From an uncultured Bacteroides sp. (GTDB taxonomy: Bacteria > Bacteroidota > Bacteroidia > Bacteroidales > Bacteroidaceae), in contig USAN01000002.1 in the NCBI GenBank assembly GCA_900552645.1, positions 1-64,000 on the forward strand: 64,000 bases of DNA, written 5' to 3'. The notes under the pieces are model-generated. The model saw only the letters and a program-made list of their open reading frames with translations, was not told the DNA's origin and did not search any database. Both the position numbers and the translations under genes were made by a program. Positions 35,491-42,818 of the stretch are shown one piece after another. Every line of letters starts with the position of its first letter. Positions within the stretch are counted from its first letter, which is position 1.

Positions 35491-35538
35491 AATAAATAAA
35501 GAGACGCAACTTTACAAGTATACGTCTCTTTATTTATA
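35491..35538. terminator. bidirectional terminator, GNAT / tsf
   Basis: AAATAAAGAGACG (35494-35506) with CGTCTCTTTATTT (35523-35535), 16-nt loop; ends the rplM-rpsI-rpsB-tsf run on the other strand. Confidence 0.85.
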
Positions 35539-35552
35539 TATATAGAATATTA

Positions 35553-36545
35553 TTATTCAGCACGCAAAGTAAAGCGTTTGAAAGCAACAATCTGTAGTTC
35601 TGGATCTGCTTCTTTCAAAACTTCTCTTACAGTCTTTTTAGGATCCATAATATCTTCCTGGTTCAACAAGCAAACTTCTTTGAAGAATTTAGCAAGACGA
35701 CCCTTAGCAATATTTTCGATCATTTGTTCAGGTAAGTTAGCAGCTTTTTCTTCTGCAACCTTAGCCTTAAGCTGACGAATTTCTTCAGCCTGAGCTTCAG
35801 TAATGCTACCCTTCATGATACCTTCATTAAGGTGCTCTTCGTTTTCAGCAATATAAAGATTGAAACCAGCTTTCTTCAAAGCAGCTTCAACAGCTTTCTG
35901 TACCTGTTCAGCTTTAGTTTTATCGATAGCAACCTGTATTTCTGCCTCTTTTACAGATTCAGGAACACCAGCTTCATCAACAGCGATAGGATTCATAGCA
36001 GCAATCTGCATAGCTACTTCGTGAGAGATAGCAGAATCAACTGCCTTGTTGAATGCTACGATAGTACAAAGGCTGTTTTTGTTTTGGTGGTTATAGATAG
36101 CAGTTGCAGGACCTTCTACAAACATATATCCATCTAATTCCATCTTTTCACCTGTAATACCACTACGATCTGTTACAGCATCAGCAACTGTTGCATTCCC
36201 CATTGGCAAAGCTTTCACTTCTTCAATAGTCTTACATTTATTTTCAACAGCAGCATCAAGAATAGCTTTTGCAAGAGCAACGAAATCTTCATTTTTAGCA
36301 ACGAAGTCAGTTTCACATTTCAAAGCTATCACCGCAGCAAAATCACCTGTAGTCTTAGCAACAACACAGCCTTCAGCAGCATCACGATCCGAACGTTTTG
36401 CAGCAACTGCCTGTCCTTTCTTACGAATGATTTCCATTGCTTTATCGATATCACCTTCAGCTTCTGTTAAAGCATTTTTACAGTCCATCATACCAGCACC
36501 GCTAAGTTTGCGAAGCTTGGTAATTTCAGCCATAGTTACAGCCAT
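35553..36545 (-). CDS. tsf: elongation factor Ts
   Basis: A 330-residue guanine nucleotide exchange factor for EF-Tu. N-terminal UBA-like domain (LRKLSGAGMMDCKNAL) and the EF-Ts signature CETDFVAKNEDF are present; longer than E. coli EF-Ts by about 45 residues, normal for this phylum. Last gene of the translation operon, separated from rpsB by a 124-nt repeat-containing gap. Confidence 0.96.
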   Translation of the reverse strand: MAVTMAEITKLRKLSGAGMMDCKNALTEAEGDIDKAMEIIRKKGQAVAAKRSDRDAAEGCVVAKTTGDFAAVIALKCETDFVAKNEDFVALAKAILDAAVENKCKTIEEVKALPMGNATVADAVTDRSGITGEKMELDGYMFVEGPATAIYNHQNKNSLCTIVAFNKAVDSAISHEVAMQIAAMNPIAVDEAGVPESVKEAEIQVAIDKTKAEQVQKAVEAALKKAGFNLYIAENEEHLNEGIMKGSITEAQAEEIRQLKAKVAEEKAANLPEQMIENIAKGRLAKFFKEVCLLNQEDIMDPKKTVREVLKEADPELQIVAFKRFTLRAE

Positions 36546-36590
36546 AATATTTTCTTATTTTTAGTGTTAATAATATTGTCTTAAAAGCAA

Positions 36591-36661
36591 TTGAGAGCCG
36601 AGACCAGAGAGTTGAGAATTGCACAATGTAACTCTCAACTTTCAACTCTCAACTCTCAACT
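36591..36661. repeat. AACTCTC heptamer repeat between rpsB and tsf
   Basis: A run of tandem, slightly imperfect 7-nt units (ACTCTCA, ACTTTCA, ACTCTCA, ACTCTCA) at 36630-36661, preceded by the inverted form AGAGAGTTGAGA at 36606-36617. The two parts can pair into a hairpin within the operon mRNA. No T-run. Confidence 0.8.
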
Positions 36662-36669
36662 ATAGTATA

Positions 36670-37506
36670 TTAAGCTTCTTCGTCTTTCAAGAAAGCAGCA
36701 GCTTTAGCAGCGTTTATTGCAGCTTCTTCTGCCTTATCCATGCGAGCCTTAGTAGTTTTTTTCTTACCAGCCGACTTAGGAGCATTTTCTCCTGCAGCTT
36801 CCATATCTACTTTTTCAGCTTTTCTTTCTTCAAGTCCTTCTGCCATAGCAGCACAACATGCATCAAGAATTACTTCTACAGATTTAGTTGCATCGTCATT
36901 AGCAGGGATTACGAAATCAATGTTTGAAGGGTCAGAGTTTGTATCTACGATTGCAAATACAGGTATACCCAAACGGTTTGCTTCACGAACTGCAATATTT
37001 TCTTTCATAACGTCTATTACGAAAAGTGCAGAAGGAAGACGAGTTAAATCAGCGATTGAACCAAGATTCTTTTCCAATTTAGCACGTTGACGAGAAATTT
37101 GAAGAACTTCTCTTTTAGAAAGGTTAGAATATGTACCATCGTTAGTTAATTTATCGATAGTAGCCATTTTCTTGATAGCCTTACGGATTGTAGGGAAGTT
37201 AGTCAACATACCACCCGGCCAACGCTCGATTACATAAGGCATATTTACAGCAGCAGCTTTGTCAGCTACAACTTGCTTTGCTTGTTTCTTAGTAGCAACG
37301 AACAGGATTTTCTTACCTGATTTTGCAATTTGTTTTAAAGCTTCAGCAGCTTCATCTATTTTAGCAACAGTTTTATGGAGATCGATGATATGAATACCAT
37401 TACGTTCCATAAAGATATAAGGAGCCATTGATGGATTCCACTTTCTTTTAAGGTGTCCGAAGTGACATCCGGCTTCCAATAATGTATCAAAATTAGTTCT
37501 TGACAT
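36670..37506 (-). CDS. rpsB: 30S ribosomal protein S2
   Basis: A 278-residue S2 (FDTLLEAGCHFGHLKRKWNPSM start; core to about 230) with a Lys/Ala-rich C-terminal extension of some 45 residues (KKTTKARMDKAEEAAINAAKAAA). Between rpsI and tsf in one direction; a structured 133-nt leader precedes it. Confidence 0.96.
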   Translation of the reverse strand: MSRTNFDTLLEAGCHFGHLKRKWNPSMAPYIFMERNGIHIIDLHKTVAKIDEAAEALKQIAKSGKKILFVATKKQAKQVVADKAAAVNMPYVIERWPGGMLTNFPTIRKAIKKMATIDKLTNDGTYSNLSKREVLQISRQRAKLEKNLGSIADLTRLPSALFVIDVMKENIAVREANRLGIPVFAIVDTNSDPSNIDFVIPANDDATKSVEVILDACCAAMAEGLEERKAEKVDMEAAGENAPKSAGKKKTTKARMDKAEEAAINAAKAAAFLKDEEA

Positions 37507-37639
37507 CTTTGTTATTCTTTAAATCGTTTACTTTCTTTTTTGTTTGTCTCAACCAACCTTCGGGTAGTCTGCTACCAAGTAGAGTCCCGCCGGTTTAGAT
37601 ACTAAACGCTTCTTAACCAGTTCGAAGTAAAACCGGATA
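37507..37639 (-). promoter_or_regulatory. structured leader between rpsI and rpsB
   Basis: The gap folds into several short helices: GTTTAG/CTAAAC (37593-37598 with 37602-37607), GGTAG/CTACC (37563-37567 with 37572-37576) and CCAGTT/AACCGG (37617-37622 with 37630-37635, one G-U). It is more GC-rich than other gaps here. A ribosomal-protein autoregulatory leader for S2 is the natural guess. Confidence 0.5.
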
Positions 37640-38026
37640 TTAACGTTTACTGAACTGGAATCTGCGACGTGCTTTTGGACGACCTGGTTTCTTACGTTCA
37701 ACAGAACGAGAATCGCGAGTCATGAATCCTTCTGCGCGAAGAGCTTTCTTGTCATCTGCGTTGATTTTCACTAAAGCACGAGCAATTGCTAAACGCAAAG
37801 CCTGTGACTGACCAGTGAAACCACCACCACAAAGATTTACTTTAATATCGTATTTCTCAGCAACTTCCAATTTATTTAAAGGCTGAGTTACTACATACTG
37901 AAGAATAGTTGATGGAAAGTACTGTGCAAGGTCTCTCTTGTTAATAGTAATCTTTCCTGTACCTTCGCTTACGAATACGCGAGCAATTGCGCGTTTACGT
38001 CTGCCTAATGCATTTACTACTTCCAT
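37640..38026 (-). CDS. rpsI: 30S ribosomal protein S9
   Basis: A 128-residue S9 with the conserved ALGRRKRAIARVF start and the basic C-terminal tail KKPGRPKARRRFQFSKR that reaches the P-site tRNA. Five nt after rplM, the universal L13-S9 pair. Confidence 0.97.
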   Translation of the reverse strand: MEVVNALGRRKRAIARVFVSEGTGKITINKRDLAQYFPSTILQYVVTQPLNKLEVAEKYDIKVNLCGGGFTGQSQALRLAIARALVKINADDKKALRAEGFMTRDSRSVERKKPGRPKARRRFQFSKR

Positions 38027-38031
38027 GTTTA

Positions 38032-38493
38032 TTATTTAAGTGAGTTTATATCAATTGATTTAGGTGATTGAGCCTCTTGTTTGTGTTCGCTACCAGCGTA
38101 TACATAAAGATTGCTCAACAACTTTGCTCCAAGACGGTTCTTTGGAAGCATACCTTTAACTACTCTCTTCAACAGTTTTTCTTCACCGTCAGGTTTAGCT
38201 ATTAAACGGGCAGGAGTAATTGATCTCTGACCACCAGGATAACCTGTATAGCTCAAGTAAACTTTATCGTTCCACTTGTTTCCTGTAAATTTCACTTTGT
38301 CTGCATTGATGATAATAACGTTATCACCGCAGTCCACATGAGGGGTAAAGTTTGGTTTGTACTTTCCTCTCAACAGTTTCGCAACTTTTGCACCGAGACG
38401 GCCTACAACCTGATCGGTAGCATCAACAACAACCCATTCTTTAGTTGCTGTTTCTTTGTTTGCAGAAATGGTCTTGTAACTTAAAGTATCCAC
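38032..38493 (-). CDS. rplM: 50S ribosomal protein L13
   Basis: A 153-residue L13 with WVVVDATDQVVGRLGAKVAKLLRGK and the VVKGMLPKNRLG motif. First gene of the operon, preceded by a roughly 125-nt leader. Confidence 0.97.
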   Translation of the reverse strand: MDTLSYKTISANKETATKEWVVVDATDQVVGRLGAKVAKLLRGKYKPNFTPHVDCGDNVIIINADKVKFTGNKWNDKVYLSYTGYPGGQRSITPARLIAKPDGEEKLLKRVVKGMLPKNRLGAKLLSNLYVYAGSEHKQEAQSPKSIDINSLK

Positions 38494-38618
38494 TCTTAAA
38501 TTCTTTTTTAAATGTTAACTACTAAAAAACAATTTCATCTTAACTGCATTAATTGATCCCCGGACAAAGGATAACTAACTCGCTAAGAATTAATTCTTTA
38601 TAAACTTTTTATAATAAT
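38494..38618 (-). promoter_or_regulatory. 5' leader of the rplM operon
   Basis: The leader from the promoter at 38626-38633 to the rplM start is far longer than the 15-30 nt usual in this window. It contains a 14-nt palindrome AAGAATTAATTCTT (38585-38598) and a GC-rich GATCCCCGG patch (38555-38563). It may carry an L13-type autoregulatory element. Confidence 0.45.
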
Positions 38619-38625
38619 CGGCTTG

Positions 38626-38633
38626 CAAAGGTA
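38626..38633 (-). promoter_or_regulatory. promoter -7 element of the rplM operon
   Basis: TACCTTTG on the minus strand, 132 nt before rplM. Confidence 0.6.
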
Positions 38634-38767
38634 CAGCTTTTCCCATAAAGAGCAAAGAATTTAAGTATTTTTTTAGCTGATTTTAAGACAGATAAGTATT
38701 TGAAAGATATATAATAGAAAAAAACGAAGATAGTTTAATAAAGATAAACGAAGATTTCCTGAAGAGA

Positions 38768-38806
38768 AAAACGAGACAGAGAACAGATAAATCAATATCT
38801 GTTCTC
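38768..38806 (-). terminator. terminator overlapping the end of the 77-aa gene
   Basis: On the minus strand GAGAACAGATA (38806-38796), which encodes the last codons, pairs with TATCTGTTCTC (38790-38780); GTTTTTC follows at about 38771-38765. Confidence 0.7.
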
Positions 38807-39025
38807 CATATTAGTATATTCATAAATAACACTCTCGGGTGCATGACCATTCTGCCTTAACCTTAAAAGTTCGGCAGCCGATACGCGTACTACTTTACCA
38901 TCGGGTTCTCCATAGCATAATGTACCTTCGCGTCTTGCGGTCTCTTCAATTAGTCGTTGTTCGGCCAGCTCCAAACCATATCTTAATTTTGCGCTGAACT
39001 CTCTATATTCTTCTTCAGTTGACAT
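38792..39025 (-). CDS. small partner of the zeta-like kinase
   Basis: A 77-residue soluble protein, helical and charged at the N terminus (EEEYREFSAKLRYGLELAEQRL), with a small beta-rich centre (YGEPDGKVVRVSAAELL). Its start overlaps the zeta-like gene by 11 nt, so the two are translationally coupled. By analogy it could be the antitoxin or a regulatory partner, but it does not look like epsilon antitoxin; family not recognised. Confidence 0.7.
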   Translation of the reverse strand: MSTEEEYREFSAKLRYGLELAEQRLIEETARREGTLCYGEPDGKVVRVSAAELLRLRQNGHAPESVIYEYTNMENRY

Positions 39026-39590
39026 AATTCTTTATCCTCTTATAAAGTTCCGGTTCGTAAATATGCGGATTTTCTCCTTTTTTAAAAGCATCAGCAACAA
39101 TTATTCGTGGTGTACTGCTATTATCCGCCAACATCCAGTAGTCCACACACGACATATATATCTTGAAAAAGTTATCCAGCCCAGAATAGTAACGGCGGCG
39201 TATTATAGAAGGTGGCACATTATGACCTCCATTAGCTACGCGCTGCTTTACTCGTTCTATTGCAAGTTCGGGAGTATTAAGCCAGAAATAAATAAGGCTT
39301 ACAGTATAATTCTGATCTTGTGCCTGTTTAATAAGATTAATGTACGAGCGTGTAGAAAGAGTTGTCTCTACCGAGAATGTAACTCCCGCACTTAGAAGTT
39401 CCATTATACGCTTCAACATTAACCTTCCTGCCTCGATAGCCACACTGGAAGGATTGAAAGGAGACAATCCTTTTGCAATCTCATCTGCATTGACGAACTC
39501 CTTACAATCAAGGATTTCGGGCAAAACAGTATAAGAAGCTGTTGTTTTACCAGCGCCATTACAGCCGGCAATTATATAAAGTGTAGACAT
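39015..39590 (-). CDS. zeta-toxin-like P-loop kinase
   Basis: A 191-residue ATPase/kinase of the zeta toxin family. Walker A GCNGAGKT at 9-16; FVNADEIAKGLSPF (catalytic Asp region) and SVETTLSTRSYINLI follow; Arg pair RRRYYSGLDNFF is in the usual place. Zeta toxins phosphorylate UDP-N-acetylglucosamine, blocking wall synthesis; chromosomal relatives in Bacteroidetes may have milder roles. Own promoter at 39621-39628; the coupled 77-aa gene follows, i.e. toxin-first order. Confidence 0.82.
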   Translation of the reverse strand: MSTLYIIAGCNGAGKTTASYTVLPEILDCKEFVNADEIAKGLSPFNPSSVAIEAGRLMLKRIMELLSAGVTFSVETTLSTRSYINLIKQAQDQNYTVSLIYFWLNTPELAIERVKQRVANGGHNVPPSIIRRRYYSGLDNFFKIYMSCVDYWMLADNSSTPRIIVADAFKKGENPHIYEPELYKRIKNYVN

Positions 39591-39620
39591 CTAATCTATT
39601 ATAGTTCAAATTTATAGATG

Positions 39621-39628
39621 CAAAGTTA
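39621..39628 (-). promoter_or_regulatory. promoter -7 element of the zeta-like gene
   Basis: TAACTTTG on the minus strand, 30 nt before the start. Confidence 0.55.
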
Positions 39629-39732
39629 TAATATTATTTTCATAACACATTCATACTTATTGCATAAAAATATAATCAACTACACATTTTTTATGAATTT
39701 GTGTATTTTTCGCTAATTAATTCATAATATAT

Positions 39733-39777
39733 AAAAAACATGCTCCGTTTTCATTAAGAAAACGGAGCATGTTTTTT
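39733..39777 (-). terminator. terminator of asnS
   Basis: A 20-bp perfect stem (core ACATGCTCCGTTTTC) with a 5-nt loop; it incorporates A6/T6 ends and follows the asnS stop by 13 nt. Confidence 0.92.
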
Positions 39778-39790
39778 ATATATTATTCTG

Positions 39791-41194
39791 TTAGAATTCG
39801 GCATTCTTTGGAGTACGTGGAAAAGGTATCACATCGCGAATGTTTGCCATACCGGTAACGAACAGCAGAAGTCTTTCAAACCCTAGTCCGAATCCTGAAT
39901 GAGGGCATGATCCGTATTTACGAGTATCAAGGTACCACCACATATCTTTCATAGGAATATCCATCTCTCCTATTCTAGCAAGAAGCTTACCATAATCGGC
40001 TTCACGTTCCGAACCTCCAATAATCTCACCAATTTTAGGGAACAGAACATCCATTGCACGAACTGTCTTGCCATCTTCATTCTGCTTCATATAGAAGGCT
40101 TTAATCTCTTTAGGATAGTCGGTAAGTATTACCGGACGCTTAAAGTGTTCTTCTACAAGGAATCTTTCATGTTCCGAGGCAAGGTCTACTCCCCAATAAA
40201 CCGGGAATTCGAATTTTTTTCCGTTGGCAACTGCCTCTTCTAGTATCTTTATACCTTCTGTATATGGCAATCTTACGAAATCTTCCTTCAATACTCCCTG
40301 CAAACGTTCTATTAATCCTTTATCGAACATATCGTTCAGGAATTTAACATCGTCGGCACAGTTATCAAGAGCCCATTTAACACAATATTTAATAAAGTCC
40401 TCGGCCAAATCCATGTTATCTATGATATCATTGAAAGCCACTTCGGGTTCAATCATCCAGAATTCTGCAAGGTGACGTGGAGTATTTGAATTCTCGGCAC
40501 GGAATGTTGGTCCAAATGTATAAATAGAGCCAAGCGCAGTTGCAGCCAACTCTCCTTCCAACTGTCCAGATACTGTAAGACTAGCCTGTTTTCCGAAAAA
40601 ATCGTCATCATAAATAATTGCTCCGTTTTCATCCTTCTTCAAATCATAAAGATTCTTTGTAGTAACCTGAAACATCTGTCCTGCACCTTCACAGTCCGAC
40701 CCTGTTATGATAGGAGTATGAAAATAGAAGAATCCCTTATCGTGGAAATATTTATGAATAGCAATTGCCATATTGTGACGAATGCGGAATACTGCTCCAA
40801 ATGTATTGGTACGCGGACGCAAGTGAGCTATTTCGCGAAGAAATTCCATTGAATGGCCTTTTTTCTGCAATGGATATGTATTGTCGCAACCGCCAAGCAC
40901 CTCAATTTCTTTTGCATGAATTTCTGCAGCCTGTCCCGAACCGATAGATTCTGTCAATGTACCGTTTACACTGATACATGCACCGGTAGTGATTTGCTTA
41001 AGCATCTCCTCATCAAACTGTTCAAGATCGACTACTACCTGTATATTATTTATTGTAGAACCATCATTAAGAGCTATAAAATTAACCTGTTTGCTACCGC
41101 GACGGGTACGTACCCATCCTTTTACGTTGACATCGGCGCTAAAGTCACGACGTTTAAGCATGTCAACAATTTTTGTTCTACTAATTTTTTCCAT
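39791..41194 (-). CDS. asnS: asparagine-tRNA ligase
   Basis: A 467-residue class IIb synthetase. OB-fold anticodon-binding domain about 15-105 (VNVKGWVRTRRGSKQVNFIALNDGS-type, split here), motif 2 FRAENSNTPRHLAEFWMIEPE, motif 3 GFGLGFERLLLFVTG. Direct Asn charging means the amidotransferase route is not required for Asn-tRNA. Downstream of the pseudouridine synthase with a short hairpin in the gap. Confidence 0.96.
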   Translation of the reverse strand: MEKISRTKIVDMLKRRDFSADVNVKGWVRTRRGSKQVNFIALNDGSTINNIQVVVDLEQFDEEMLKQITTGACISVNGTLTESIGSGQAAEIHAKEIEVLGGCDNTYPLQKKGHSMEFLREIAHLRPRTNTFGAVFRIRHNMAIAIHKYFHDKGFFYFHTPIITGSDCEGAGQMFQVTTKNLYDLKKDENGAIIYDDDFFGKQASLTVSGQLEGELAATALGSIYTFGPTFRAENSNTPRHLAEFWMIEPEVAFNDIIDNMDLAEDFIKYCVKWALDNCADDVKFLNDMFDKGLIERLQGVLKEDFVRLPYTEGIKILEEAVANGKKFEFPVYWGVDLASEHERFLVEEHFKRPVILTDYPKEIKAFYMKQNEDGKTVRAMDVLFPKIGEIIGGSEREADYGKLLARIGEMDIPMKDMWWYLDTRKYGSCPHSGFGLGFERLLLFVTGMANIRDVIPFPRTPKNAEF

Positions 41195-41224
41195 CGTTTT
41201 GTCTTTTTTTATATTAACATATAA

Positions 41225-41245
41225 GGGACAGAGTTGCTCTGTCCC
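41225..41245 (-). terminator. short hairpin after the pseudouridine synthase gene
   Basis: GGGACAGAG-TTG-CTCTGTCCC, 9-bp stem, 3-nt loop, 22 nt past the stop. The following T-run is weak, so read-through into asnS is possible. Confidence 0.5.
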
Positions 41246-41266
41246 AGATAATTATATTTCTTAATC

Positions 41267-42751
41267 TTATTCAAAAGATCCCATGCGAAGCATGTTCACT
41301 TCCTGTTCTGTAAGATATCTCCAGTCGCCTCTGCGAAGTCCTTTCTTAGTAAGCCCTGCAAAATAAACTCTGTCGAGTTTTATAACTTTATATCCAAGAG
41401 ATTCGAAAATACGGCGAACAATTCTGTTCTTTCCTGAGTGGATTTCTATACCTACTTGTGATTTGTCTACATCTGATGCGTAGCTTATTTCATCGGCATG
41501 TATATCGCCATCTTCAAGAGTGATACCTGCAGCTATCTGGTCAAGATCGGCTTTAGTAACATTCTTGTCACAGTACACATGATATATTTTTTTCTTCAAG
41601 AATTTAGGATGAGTAAGCTTAGACGCAAGATCGCCATCATTAGTAAGCAATAACACTCCTGTTGTATTACGATCCAATCTACCAACCGGATAAATTCTTT
41701 CATGACATGCATCTTTTACAAAATCCATTACTGTCTTTCGTTCCTGAGGATCATCCGAAGTTGTAACACAATCTTTCGGCTTATTCAAAAGAACATATGC
41801 TTTCTTTTCAATCTTTACAGGTTCATCATGGAACTTAACTTCATCTGTACGCTTAATCTTTGTACCCAATTCTGTAACTATTTCCCCGTTTACAGTAACA
41901 ACTCCTGCTGCAATGAATTCATCTGCCTCACGACGTGAGCATATACCGGCATTTGCAAGGAATTTGTTCAAACGTATTGGTTCGTTGGGATCAGTAAGAA
42001 TATCTTTGTATTCTATCTGTTTCTTCATGCTGTATTTAGCATTAGGATTGTATCCCGGAGTACGAGGACGCTGTGGACGGTTGTTATAACCTCCCTGTTG
42101 TCCACCTTGGTTAAAGCGTGGACGCTGTGGGCGGTTGCCCCCATCCGAGTTATATCCGTTATTCTGTCCATAAGTACGTTGATATTGCGGACGATCACCG
42201 TTATTGTTGTAGCTATTATAACGATTATAAGAAGGACGGTCGCCATTATTGTTATAAGAAGGACGATCACCATTATTATTGTAAGATGATCTGTAAGGAC
42301 GATCGCCACCTTCGCGATTGTAATTATTAGTGCGTGGACGATAAGAGTTCTGATCACCACCTTCACGATTATAGTTATTTACGCGTGGACGATATTGTCG
42401 CTGTTCGCCGCCGTTAGCATCATTATTCGAATTAAAACGAGGACGTTGCGACCTATCACCATTATTGTTATAACTGTTATAACGATTATAAGAAGGACGA
42501 TCGCCATTATTGTTATAAGAAGGACGATCACCATTATTGTTGTAAGATGGACGATCACCATTATTATTGTAAGATGATCTGTAAGGACGATCAGCACCTT
42601 CGCGATTATAATTATTTACGCGTGGGCGATATGAACGTTGTTCACCATCATTGCCATATTTGTTGTAAGATCTATATCCACCATCACGGCTTACATTTTG
42701 TCTTTCTGAATTTTCTGTACCTTCAGGTTTGTTTTCGTTTTCTGTACTCAT
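41267..42751 (-). CDS. RluB/RsuA-type pseudouridine synthase with repetitive N-terminal tail
   Basis: A 494-residue protein. The C-terminal half is an ordinary large-subunit rRNA pseudouridine synthase: S4 RNA-binding domain (IRLNKFLANAGICSRREADE, about 252-298), then the catalytic domain with VGRLDRNTTG, catalytic Asp360. The first 245 residues are a low-complexity extension rich in Asn, Arg, Tyr, Gly and Asp, built of YNNNGDRPS units in two large duplicated blocks. The tail resembles RGG/RGY-type disordered RNA-binding regions. E. coli RluB is about 290 residues. Confidence 0.9.
   Translation of the reverse strand: MSTENENKPEGTENSERQNVSRDGGYRSYNKYGNDGEQRSYRPRVNNYNREGADRPYRSSYNNNGDRPSYNNNGDRPSYNNNGDRPSYNRYNSYNNNGDRSQRPRFNSNNDANGGEQRQYRPRVNNYNREGGDQNSYRPRTNNYNREGGDRPYRSSYNNNGDRPSYNNNGDRPSYNRYNSYNNNGDRPQYQRTYGQNNGYNSDGGNRPQRPRFNQGGQQGGYNNRPQRPRTPGYNPNAKYSMKKQIEYKDILTDPNEPIRLNKFLANAGICSRREADEFIAAGVVTVNGEIVTELGTKIKRTDEVKFHDEPVKIEKKAYVLLNKPKDCVTTSDDPQERKTVMDFVKDACHERIYPVGRLDRNTTGVLLLTNDGDLASKLTHPKFLKKKIYHVYCDKNVTKADLDQIAAGITLEDGDIHADEISYASDVDKSQVGIEIHSGKNRIVRRIFESLGYKVIKLDRVYFAGLTKKGLRRGDWRYLTEQEVNMLRMGSFE
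42160..42620 (-). repeat. coding tandem repeats in the pseudouridine synthase tail
   Basis: The 27-nt unit encoding YNNNGDRPS recurs 2-3 times in each of two clusters (about 42180-42300 and 42455-42580), each followed by the same RYNSYNNNGDR and PYRSSYNNNGD segments: a block duplication of roughly 280 nt plus unit expansion. Copy number may vary between strains. Confidence 0.8.
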
Positions 42752-42818
42752 GGTTTTTTTAATTTAATTTTATATCATCGCCCTCTCGGGCTTTTATTAT
42801 CTCTATACAATAAACATT

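Noticed and set aside
36591..36661. CRISPR or transposon end
   Set aside because: Simple 7-nt tandem units without spacers, target duplication or a transposase.
41702..42762. Several plus-strand and alternate-frame open stretches
   Set aside because: They arise from the low-complexity repeats of the pseudouridine synthase gene, which keep all frames open.
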